A stretch of 11,891 nt of DNA from an uncultured Clostridium sp. Its GTDB lineage: Bacteria > Bacillota > Clostridia > Clostridiales > Clostridiaceae. The stretch spans positions 1 to 11,891 of the forward strand of contig CAKVFO010000102.1 of assembly GCA_934746785.1 (NCBI GenBank), written 5' to 3'. Shown in pieces: positions 5,397 to 11,886 of this stretch. The position numbers were made by a program, and so were the translations under genes. Below the pieces are notes generated by a model. It was not told the DNA's origin and ran no database searches. It saw only the letters and a program-made list of their open reading frames with translations. Position 1 is the stretch's first letter. Each line of letters opens with the position of its first letter.

Positions 5397-6177
5397 TAAA
5401 AGAGAATTAAAGGTGATAATTTATGATTTTAAGTCTAAGTCTAATAGATTACTTAGAGCTGGAAATAGTGAAGTACGTAATTCAATAAAATTTTTTATAG
5501 ATTATATAGAAAGTATACCTATAATATTTGATTATATAAAGTCATCTGATAGAGTAGACTTTAAGGTAGAAGAAGAAATTAAAGAAATAGCAGATGGCTG
5601 TGGCAAGTATATATTTGATTTAGGTAGCAATGAAATGGAAGAAGTATATACTGTATATAATATATTGAAATATATTCTTGATAATAACTACAAAACAGTT
5701 TGGTCTTTAGGAAGAGGATATACATCAGAACGAAGTTTTGATGATATAACAAAAGCTTTTAATAATAAGGTGTCGTATATATTAATTGAACATATATCTG
5801 ATTACTTAACAAGAATATGTATAAAAATGGGTTATGATGAGGAGGAAAAATATATGATTACAAACAATGGAGGACAAGTTAATATTTCTAAGGATAATTC
5901 AACACTAAATGCTACTCAAAATATAGGGGTTAAAGCAGATGAGTTGTCTAATATAATAAGTTCAATTAAGGACTTGCTTGATGATAGTATACCAAGTGAA
6001 GTGAAAGAGCAAATTGAAGATAGTATTGAGGGAATAAAAAGCGAATCGACAAAAGAAAATCCTAATAAAAGTATTTTAAGAATGAGTGTTAATTTTTTAA
6101 AACAGTCAATAGAAAAGGTACCTACAGCAATTAAATTATGTGAAAACATTAATAAACTTATTGAATATTTTAACTGA
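5383..6177 (+). CDS. All-helical protein with G/N/Q-rich linker, 264 aa
   Basis: ATGATG at 5383/5386 allows either start; GGAG at 5373-5376 lies inside the upstream gene, which overlaps by 14 bases. Residues 1-155 are helical, including an N-terminal pattern of Lys/Arg, Asn and Phe (FKSKSNRLLR) and YLTRICIKMGYDEEEKYMI at 141-159. Then comes a short polar stretch, NNGGQVNISKDNSTLNATQN (161-180), and a second helical part (183-264) with a coiled-coil look. A recognition domain joined to a second domain through a Gly/Asn/Gln segment is common in bacterial conflict and NLR-like proteins, and some such segments act as amyloid-like signalling motifs; here this is only a resemblance. No membrane segment or nuclease motif. 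Partner of the zinc-ribbon protein; function unknown. Confidence 0.75.
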   Translation: MMNINKRELKVIIYDFKSKSNRLLRAGNSEVRNSIKFFIDYIESIPIIFDYIKSSDRVDFKVEEEIKEIADGCGKYIFDLGSNEMEEVYTVYNILKYILDNNYKTVWSLGRGYTSERSFDDITKAFNNKVSYILIEHISDYLTRICIKMGYDEEEKYMITNNGGQVNISKDNSTLNATQNIGVKADELSNIISSIKDLLDDSIPSEVKEQIEDSIEGIKSESTKENPNKSILRMSVNFLKQSIEKVPTAIKLCENINKLIEYFN

Positions 6178-6218
6178 TTTTAGTTAATTAACACATATAA
6201 GTTATGTAAAAGTTCTAG

Positions 6219-6265
6219 CCAGTGTTACAAAATAAATTTTTTGTAATACTGGTTTTTAATTTTTA
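6219..6265 (+). terminator. Strong rho-independent terminator after the operon
   Basis: CCAGTGTTACAAAA (6219-6232) pairs with TTTTGTAATACTGG (6239-6252), 14 pairs with one G-T wobble, loop TAAATT. TTTTT follows at once at 6253-6257 and T-rich sequence continues. It closes the operon 42 bases after its last stop codon and isolates the endolysin gene. Confidence 0.85.
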
Positions 6266-6319
6266 TTTTTAAGAACATATATCATATATGAAACTAATTA
6301 TAGAAAGGAAGTTTTATAT

Positions 6320-7228
6320 ATGAAAGGAATAGACGTATCAAATCACAATGAACACATTAACTGGTCCTCAGTTAAATCTTCAGGAGTAGAGTGTGTTTTT
6401 ATTAAAGCAACTGAAGGAACTACTTACATTGATCCATACCTGTCATCTCATTACAATGGTGCAAAGTCAGCAGGGCTATTAACAGGCTTTTATCATTTCC
6501 TAGTAGGCAGCAGCTCACCAGAAACTCAGGCAGAAAACTTCTACAATAATATAAAGGATAAAGAAAATAATCTTCTGCCATGCTTAGACTTAGAGCATAG
6601 TAATAATGAACCATCAGATTTTATGGATTTTGCTTTAAGATTCATAGAAAAGTTCAAAGTTCTAAGCAACATGGATATCTGTATTTATGCATGTCCTAGC
6701 TTTATTGAAGAGGAACTAGATAACAGGTTAGCTAAATATCCTCTATGGTGTGCTCACTATGGAGTGGACAGGCCTGGTTTTACTAAGGTATGGGGCAGTA
6801 GTTATGCAGGACATCAGTATACTGAAAAGGGAAGTGTTTCTGGTGTAACTGGTAATGTAGATATGAATAATTTCAATGAAGGCATTTTAACTGGATCCCA
6901 AATGGTACAAGCTGCAGCTGTTAATACTAACAATATTTATATACCTCTTCAGCAGGAGTTAAATAGACAAGGATTTAAAGATAAGAATGGCAATGTTCTC
7001 TCTGTTGATGGAATACCAGGAGAGTTAACTTTATCTGCATGTCCTACTGTAAGAAAAGGGGCAAAAGGCAATATTACTAGATGGATTCAAGAAGAGCTTA
7101 ATATTGAGGCTGATGGAGATTTTGGAGAGATGACAGAAGAGGCTGTTAAGGCTTTTCAAAGGACTAGGGGGCTATTAATTGATGGAATTGTAGGAAATGA
7201 AACTTGGAGGGCTTTACTTAGTTTGTAA
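6320..7228 (+). CDS. Phage-type endolysin, GH25 lysozyme with cell-wall-binding domain
   Basis: Hydrolyses the beta-1,4 bond between N-acetylmuramic acid and N-acetylglucosamine in peptidoglycan. The glycoside hydrolase family 25 domain fills residues 1-190, with the expected acidic cleft: D5 in GIDVS, E32 in KATEGT, D90 and E92 in LDLE, D181 in NVDMNNF, and the strand motif GFYHF (56-60). The C-terminal part (about 205-302) is a cell-wall-binding region ending in a peptidoglycan-binding-1 repeat (DGDFGEMTEEAVKAFQ, then VGNETWRALL). No signal peptide, so export would need a holin, yet no holin-like gene is in the window. AAAGGAAG lies eight bases before the ATG. Complete length (302 aa) fits clostridial phage lysins, so the gene is probably functional. 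A homologue elsewhere appears to be the target of spacer 10 in the array just downstream. Confidence 0.92.
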   Translation: MKGIDVSNHNEHINWSSVKSSGVECVFIKATEGTTYIDPYLSSHYNGAKSAGLLTGFYHFLVGSSSPETQAENFYNNIKDKENNLLPCLDLEHSNNEPSDFMDFALRFIEKFKVLSNMDICIYACPSFIEEELDNRLAKYPLWCAHYGVDRPGFTKVWGSSYAGHQYTEKGSVSGVTGNVDMNNFNEGILTGSQMVQAAAVNTNNIYIPLQQELNRQGFKDKNGNVLSVDGIPGELTLSACPTVRKGAKGNITRWIQEELNIEADGDFGEMTEEAVKAFQRTRGLLIDGIVGNETWRALLSL

Positions 7229-7270
7229 TATGATATATAATATATTTAATTAATAAGAAAACAGTTAATG

Positions 7271-7322
7271 AAAAGAAGTGCAGCAGCGTAATTAATTACA
7301 CTGAGGTACTTCTTTTTGTTTT
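7271..7322 (+). terminator. Rho-independent terminator after the endolysin
   Basis: AAAAGAAGT (7271-7279) pairs with ACTTCTTTT (7308-7316), extended by a wobble and a C-G pair; an inner GTAATTAATTAC hairpin fills the loop. The T-rich tail runs from 7311 to 7321. It separates the lysin transcript from the CRISPR leader. Confidence 0.75.
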
Positions 7323-7627
7323 AGTACTACAATATGAAATTTTGATTGTTGTAAAATCTGCTATAGAAAAATAATTGTGTATACAGATATAAGGGAGTGC
7401 TTATGGGAACTTTATAGTTTTATAAGATTTTGAGTGGCTTAATAAAGTTTGTTTTCCAACTGTTTTTGAAATAAGGACAAGCTCAAGGACAGCTATATCA
7501 ATGTATAGGAGGATTTTTACCAGTAATTTTTGAACTTAGGCACTTCGGTTGGAAAAAATATTGAGAAATGACTGTATATCTTGGATTGAAAGGTGTATAA
7601 TAATTAAAGAATGGCTTAAAAGCTAGG
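7323..7627 (+). promoter_or_regulatory. CRISPR leader
   Basis: A 305-bp AT-rich gene-free stretch between the lysin terminator and the first repeat. The far end of the array carries the decayed repeat, so this side is the leader where new spacers enter. It contains a direct repeat, TTTTTGAAATAAGG (7463-7476) and TTTTTGAACTTAGG (7527-7540), 12 of 14 bases alike and 64 bp apart, plus an inverted repeat TTTTCCAAC (7452-7460) with GTTGGAAAA (7548-7556). Such elements could bind the adaptation machinery; this is inference. Confidence 0.75.
7573..7601 (+). promoter_or_regulatory. Probable pre-crRNA promoter
   Basis: A perfect -10 box TATAAT (7596-7601) lies 17 bp after a weak -35 box TGTATA (7573-7578). 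Transcription would begin near 7608, about 20 bases before the first repeat, and read the array left to right. Confidence 0.55.
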
Positions 7628-9556
7628 GTTTAACATTAACAAGAGTTGTATTTAAATTGCAGCTGCATGATGATCACTTATAAATAAAAGAATGTTTAAC
7701 ATTAACAAGAGTTGTATTTAAATATAATAATCAACAACTTTTACTTAAAACAACTAAGCCGTTTAACATTAACAAGAGTTGTATTTAAATTGAACAACGT
7801 TAATACTGAGGTTGATGATTTACGTTTAACATTAACAAGAGTTGTATTTAAATTAATGTCACATCCTTTATATATAAACCCTCGACTGGCGTTTAACATT
7901 AACAAGAGTTGTATTTAAATTCGATTGGATACGATGAATTATTTTCAAAAAGTTCAGTTTAACATTAACAAGAGTTGTATTTAAATGTATCAATCAATGG
8001 AGCTATAGCTTTTCCTATGTTTAACATTAACAAGAGTTGTATTTAAATTTCAGCTTTAATTCAATTCCATGTTTTTTTAATACGTTTAACATTAACAAGA
8101 GTTGTATTTAAATTTAGTATTCAAATTAAATGATGATAACTCTTTAATGGTTTAACATTAACAAGAGTTGTATTTAAATTATAAATCATCTATATTTTTC
8201 TTAATAAATTCTTCTGTTTAACATTAACAAGAGTTGTATTTAAATCTCATGAAGTGATAGAACCCAATGTTTAGCCCAACGTTTAACATTAACAAGAGTT
8301 GTATTTAAATTGTGGTAAACGGTAAATGGAAACCGCACAATGGTTGTTTAACATTAACAAGAGTTGTATTTAAATGTATTAGAAGTTATCTGTGAGACAA
8401 TAGCTATTAGGTTTAACATTAACAAGAGTTGTATTTAAATTCAATTTTTTCTATAATTTTATCAAAATGAACTTTCGTTTAACATTAACAAGAGTTGTAT
8501 TTAAATTTTGTTTTTTCAATAGTTTTTGAATATGAGAAAGGTTTAACATTAACAAGAGTTGTATTTAAATTGTTCGTTAATTTTATAATCCCCACCGTTT
8601 GTTGCGTTTAACATTAACAAGAGTTGTATTTAAATTTTCCAATTGATATAGTTTGTAATATACCTGGCTGGTTTAACATTAACAAGAGTTGTATTTAAAT
8701 TACTTTTCCTCCCAATACTTCTCAATAATTTCCTTGGTTTAACATTAACAAGAGTTGTATTTAAATTTAGGAGAACAAGGTAAATAATTACCTCCATAAA
8801 ATTGTTTAACATTAACAAGAGTTGTATTTAAATAATTTTATATTTTCCCACGATTTAGGAATGTTAAGTTTAACATTAACAAGAGTTGTATTTAAATTTA
8901 TAATTATAATCAGTCATAATGACCTTCATTGTAGTTTAACATTAACAAGAGTTGTATTTAAATCAGTTCTTCTAGCAATCTCTTCATATACTAAATTAGG
9001 TTTAACATTAACAAGAGTTGTATTTAAATTTACTGTAGACTTCTATAGGTTTTCCTTCATTTTCTGTTTAACATTAACAAGAGTTGTATTTAAATCAATA
9101 ACCCTTAGCTTCTTCTTCAGTATTTTTAAAAGTTTAACATTAACAAGAGTTGTATTTAAATTTAACTGCTTCTAATTGTACTTTTTCTGATGGATTTGTT
9201 TAACATTAACAAGAGTTGTATTTAAATTGTAGAGACTTAAGGTCTAAGCTTCTTTTAAAGGCTAGTTTAACATTAACAAGAGTTGTATTTAAATTTTGGA
9301 GATTATAAAATAAAAACATATCCTAGTTAGGTTTAACATTAACAAGAGTTGTATTTAAATGTTAAAGTCAATATCAGAATATGCAGAGGATAATGTTTAA
9401 CATTAACAAGAGTTGTATTTAAATATCTCTTCTTTGGTATGAGGTGTACCTCCATCATTTAGTTTAACATTAACAAGAGTTGTATTTAAATTCTATAAAA
9501 TTTTAACATCTGAGACACTAGTAAAAGTTTAACATTAACATGGGATGTAACATATT
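7628..9556 (+). CRISPR. CRISPR array, type I-B-like, 30 repeats and 29 spacers
   Basis: The 30-bp repeat begins GTTTAACATT and ends GTATTTAAAT. Repeats start at 7628, 7694, 7761, 7824, 7891, 7957, 8019, 8084, 8150, 8216, 8281, 8346, 8411, 8477, 8541, 8606, 8671, 8737, 8804, 8868, 8934, 9000, 9066, 9132, 9198, 9265, 9331, 9395, 9462 and 9527. The first 29 read identically; the last (9527-9556) keeps only its first 14 bases intact, marking the distal end. Spacers are 32-37 bp, mostly 35-36, and none is duplicated by eye. Repeat length and the 3' ATTTAAAT, which would be the 8-nt crRNA handle, match clostridial type I-B systems using Cas6-type processing. No cas gene is in the window, so processing and interference would rely on Cas proteins encoded elsewhere. 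The uniform repeats suggest a recently active array. Reading frames through this stretch are artefacts of the repeats. Confidence 0.98.
8246..8280 (+). other. Spacer 10, apparently against a GH25 lysin gene
   Basis: Read on the minus strand this spacer encodes VGLNIGFYHFM, matching the GFYHF motif region of GH25 lysozymes. The corresponding stretch of the neighbouring endolysin (6470-6504) encodes AGLLTGFYHFL. The DNA agrees at 21 of 35 positions, too diverged for self-targeting, so the real target should be a related phage lysin gene. Confidence 0.65.
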
Positions 9557-9566
9557 ATGTAAATAT

Positions 9567-9598
9567 AGCTTAATCTCTAAGGTTAGGCTTTTTATTTT
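9567..9598 (+). terminator. Probable terminator of the CRISPR transcript
   Basis: AGCTTAA (9567-9573) pairs with TTAGGCT (9583-9589) with one wobble, followed by TTTTTATTTT (9589-9598). It lies 10 bases past the decayed last repeat. Confidence 0.45.
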
Positions 9599-9603
9599 CC
9601 CTA

Positions 9604-9625
9604 AAAAGGGACTAAAAGGGGACTA
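9604..9625. repeat. Two GGGACTA direct repeats, 11 bp apart
   Basis: AAAAGGGACTA-type units place GGGACTA at 9608-9614 and 9619-9625, one helical turn apart, immediately beyond the 3' end of the integrase remnant. Tyrosine recombinases of phages bind arm-type direct repeats near their genes, so these may be leftover integrase sites. No core attachment site could be identified. Confidence 0.35.
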
Positions 9626-9638
9626 TTTTCACAAAGAT

Positions 9639-10262
9639 TTAATTACTGAAAATATCATCTAAAATCTTTGCTGAATTAGTCCTCATTTTATTTAATACAT
9701 GTGTATGCCTTAGTCCATGGAAAGTAATTTGGTTTAGCTGCATATAATTCTGTTCATCTATTGTAGAATCTTCTTTCTTTTTAGCTTCTAAGCTTTTTTC
9801 AAATTTTTTAACATCTCTTTTAAATCTCATTGAAAGACAATGAGGATTTTCCATTAATCCATCCATGTTTGTAACTATAAAATCTTCTGGCAAAGGATTT
9901 TTCTCTTCTTTTATTTTTCTTAAATAATTTGCTAATACTTCTGGAATAACGATAGTTCTATGACTTGAAGAAGTCTTTAAAGTTGACATTAATTGTAGTT
10001 CATTGTTTTGAGTACTGTATACAGCTTGATTATTAATTGTTAATAATGACTTATCAATATCAAGATCACACCATCTTAGACCACATAACTCAGCAATTCT
10101 TAATCCAGTAAATAAATCAATAAAAACTGGATTAAATATATTTGAATCTTTTATCTTATTAAGAAAGAAATCAACTTCCTCCTTACTCCAACAATTTGCA
10201 TCATATCCTAATGAAATAACTACTTGCCAATTATTTTTTGCTAGTTTTGTGTAACTTGCCAT
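9639..10262 (-). pseudogene. Phage tyrosine integrase with two in-frame deletions
   Basis: The ATG at 10262 begins MASYTKLAKNNWQVVISLGYD, the arm-binding start typical of Firmicutes phage integrases; a GTG at 10271 is less likely. After about 22 residues the protein jumps to WSKEEV, the usual entry to the catalytic domain, so most of the arm-binding and the core-binding domains are gone. The catalytic domain shows R55 (TGLRIAE), K96 (STLKT) and H182-x-x-R185 (FHGLRHTH). It then goes straight to VLNKMRTNSAKILDDIF, the family's C-terminal tail, skipping the segment with the second His and the nucleophilic Tyr. At 207 aa against a usual 360-400, it cannot catalyse recombination, though the frame is open. 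It follows the repressor gene by 35 bases, the normal phage order. The element is probably fixed in the chromosome. Confidence 0.85.
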
Positions 10263-10297
10263 TAGTACCACATCCTAAAGTTTATTTAATGTGTATC

Positions 10298-10738
10298 TTA
10301 ATCACGACATATTCTTATATAACCTAGTTTGAAAAATTCATAATTAAAAAATTGTTTAGCATTTTTATGTAATTCTGTAATCTGCTCTTCAGTTAAATTT
10401 TCTATAGGGTAACCACTGACAGTTAAAAAATCAACTAAATCTTCAAGCTTTATTGATTCCTTTTCAGTATTTAGTAATTCATTTACTAAATTTTTTTCTT
10501 TTAATAGCATAACTTCATCATTATCTAAAGGGTATGTATATGGATCATTAGATGTAAGTGTTTCTATATCTATATTAAATTTCTTAGATATTGCTATAAG
10601 TACATCTATAGGAGGTGTTCTAGTACCTCTTTCATAATTAATTAATGCGCCTCTAGAAATACCAATATCTCTTGCAAATTTAGACTGTGAAATACCGTTA
10701 TCTGTTCTGAGATTTTTTATTTTTAATGCTAAATCCAT
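10298..10738 (-). CDS. cI-like phage repressor, XRE family, 146 aa
   Basis: An N-terminal XRE helix-turn-helix covers about residues 5-60 (ISQSKFARDIGISRGALINYERG, split here by function: scaffold helix 17-25, recognition helix about 28-36). The C-terminal 80 residues are acidic and helical (NLTEEQITELHKNAKQFFNYE), without the Ser/Lys self-cleavage domain of LexA-type repressors, so induction would need another signal. GAGGTGAG precedes the ATG on the minus strand. It is transcribed divergently from the small regulator at 10805 across a 66-bp operator region and is followed by the integrase remnant, the standard lysogeny arrangement. It probably maintains lysogeny by blocking the early promoter. 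Confidence 0.85.
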   Translation of the reverse strand: MDLALKIKNLRTDNGISQSKFARDIGISRGALINYERGTRTPPIDVLIAISKKFNIDIETLTSNDPYTYPLDNDEVMLLKEKNLVNELLNTEKESIKLEDLVDFLTVSGYPIENLTEEQITELHKNAKQFFNYEFFKLGYIRICRD

Positions 10739-10740
10739 TT

Positions 10741-10804
10741 ATCTCACCTCGTTTATTATTATATACAAGGTGTATACAAATGTTTGCAAAAATGGAGGGG
10801 TAAT
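10741..10804. promoter_or_regulatory. Divergent repressor/cro operator and promoter region
   Basis: TATACA-AGG-TGTATA (10762-10776) is a perfect 6-bp-arm palindrome midway between the divergent start codons. A second palindrome, TTTGCAAA (10783-10790), lies beside the plus-strand ribosome site. On the minus strand TATAAT (10758-10763) is a good -10 box for the repressor and overlaps the first palindrome, so the repressor could control its own gene. No clear -35 boxes were assigned. Confidence 0.6.
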
Positions 10805-10987
10805 ATGGAATTAAGGATTGCAAGAATGAGAAAAAGGATGACACAAGAAGAATTGGCTCGAAAAACTGGAATAAGTAGAAACCTTATATCTAAAGCTGAG
10901 AATGGTAATATATCCAAGTTAAATATTGAAAAGATGGAGAAAATATCTAGGGTATTAGAAATAAGCGTTAGGGAACTATTTTTATAA
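10805..10987 (+). CDS. Small cro-like XRE regulator, 60 aa
   Basis: The ATG at 10805 with GGAGG six bases upstream is chosen over a TTG at 10784, which would place the ribosome site within the gene. The whole protein is one XRE helix-turn-helix domain: RMTQEELARKTGISRNLISK (11-30) carries the two DNA-binding helices, followed by the usual supporting helices (IEKMEKISRVLEIS). Such single-domain regulators are the Cro or early-switch counterparts of phage repressors. It is the first gene rightwards from the shared operator, and the next gene begins four bases after its stop. Confidence 0.8.
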   Translation: MELRIARMRKRMTQEELARKTGISRNLISKAENGNISKLNIEKMEKISRVLEISVRELFL

Positions 10988-10991
10988 TTTT

Positions 10992-11393
10992 ATGCTAAGG
11001 ACTATAGATGACTTAGAAATGATACATGGAATCAAAGTAGATCAGATAGAAGGATACTCGAAACTTGATATAACAGAGAAGAGGATATTTGAAAAGTTTA
11101 TTATAAATCTCCTCAATGCATATGGTATAGAGTATAGAAATATAACACCAATTAAAGTATATATAGCAATAGAAAAAACTTATATTATAGAAACGGAAGC
11201 CATAAAAGATTGTGTTATCAGAAAAGTTGTAATTAATCAAAAAACAAAAGAAATAGAGAGTATATGGAACTTTGAGAGATTTAAAGGTGAAAAGGGCAAA
11301 TTAAGTTATGCAGAAAAATATATGAGATTTGAATATGTAAAAGATGGAGTCAAGAACTGGCTACATGTTAATAAAACAGGGGGCTGGTATTAA
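10992..11393 (+). CDS. Phage early-region protein of unknown function, 133 aa
   Basis: The reading frame starts at ATG 10992, four bases after the cro-like stop, but no ribosome site precedes it; translation may be coupled to the upstream gene, or begin at ATG 11019. The N-terminus is helical (LDITEKRIFEKFIINLLNAYG), the middle and end strand-rich (KVYIAIEKTYIIE; KYMRFEYVKDGVKNWLHVN), finishing in KTGGWY. No catalytic motif, membrane helix or signal peptide. I associate similar short proteins with a cro-adjacent position in clostridial prophages, with no known role. A terminator follows 29 bases after the stop. Confidence 0.65.
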   Translation: MLRTIDDLEMIHGIKVDQIEGYSKLDITEKRIFEKFIINLLNAYGIEYRNITPIKVYIAIEKTYIIETEAIKDCVIRKVVINQKTKEIESIWNFERFKGEKGKLSYAEKYMRFEYVKDGVKNWLHVNKTGGWY

Positions 11394-11421
11394 GAAAAAA
11401 TAAATAGTGGAGTAAAGTATT

Positions 11422-11462
11422 AAAAATATTACTGGAATGCTTTGTTTCAGCAATATTTTTTT
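11422..11462 (+). terminator. Rho-independent terminator
   Basis: AAAAATATT (11422-11430) pairs with AATATTTTT (11452-11460), with CTG/CAG inside (11432-11434 with 11448-11450), and the T-run continues to 11462. It ends the cro-like operon. Confidence 0.65.
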
Positions 11463-11526
11463 ACCTTTCAGATTTATATAAGCATACTAATTATATTTAC
11501 AATATTACATAATAAATGTAAAAAGT

Positions 11527-11841
11527 ATGACACTGGAGGTGGTGGATATTTCAAGGTCAGAAATAAAAAATGAAGCATTAAAATATGTGACTTATAAAAG
11601 GGAAACAGAAAATATAATTAATGAATTAAGTGGAATAAGAATTAGAGTTAATACAGCCTTTCAGGGAAAAACTAGAGATGAAATGAATGAAAGCATAAAT
11701 CTTTTAATAAATAGATGTAACAATTTAAGTGAAGATTTACAAAGTGTTAGGACAAGCCTTGAAAATCTCCAAGAAGATGTACTTCAAGAAGAAAGGCGCC
11801 AGGAAAGAATCCGTAAAGAAAAAGAGAAAAACAATAAGTAG
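11527..11841 (+). CDS. Small helical WXG100-like protein, about 100 aa
   Basis: The product is nearly all helix: one helix about 10-40, a turn with F45-Q-G47, and a second helix about 50-100 ending in a Lys/Glu/Arg-rich tail. Two helices joined by an aromatic-x-Gly turn near residue 45 in a protein of about 100 aa is the WXG100 layout (type VII secretion substrates and the small partners of LXG toxins), here with Phe for Trp. This is a structural resemblance, not an identified family; a phage coiled-coil protein is equally possible. The start is unclear: ATG 11527 lacks a ribosome site, while GGAGG at 11534-11538 would suit a start around 11542-11548. It stands alone after a terminator. Confidence 0.6.
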   Translation: MTLEVVDISRSEIKNEALKYVTYKRETENIINELSGIRIRVNTAFQGKTRDEMNESINLLINRCNNLSEDLQSVRTSLENLQEDVLQEERRQERIRKEKEKNNK

Positions 11842-11851
11842 TTGGTGAGGG

Positions 11852-11886
11852 GCGTTAGGAGTAAAATTTTTAACACTCCGCGACGC
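11852..11886. other. GC-rich hairpin at the window edge
   Basis: GCGT (11852-11855) and GGAGT (11858-11862) pair with ACTCC (11875-11879) and ACGC (11883-11886). The inner loop is AT-rich. No T-run follows within the window, so it may be the start of another structured element rather than a terminator. Confidence 0.35.

Noticed and set aside
5916..6149. Minus-strand 77-aa frame inside the helical-linker gene
   Set aside because: Opposite strand of a well-supported coding gene; Ser/Leu/Ile-rich shadow composition.
6470..6504. Self-targeting of the resident endolysin by spacer 10
   Set aside because: Only 21 of 35 bases match and the PAM-proximal three positions mismatch, so effective targeting is unlikely.
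6420..6614. Minus-strand frame inside the endolysin gene
   Set aside because: It lies wholly within a clearly coding GH25 gene and has no recognisable product.
7712..9175. Reading frames of 62-117 aa across the array with LTLTRVVFK or LNTTLVNVK repeats
   Set aside because: They are translations of the 30-bp CRISPR repeats and spacers, not genes.
11013..11240. Minus-strand 75-aa Tyr/Phe/Ile-rich frame
   Set aside because: Shadow of the plus-strand 133-aa gene; composition reflects AT-rich antisense.
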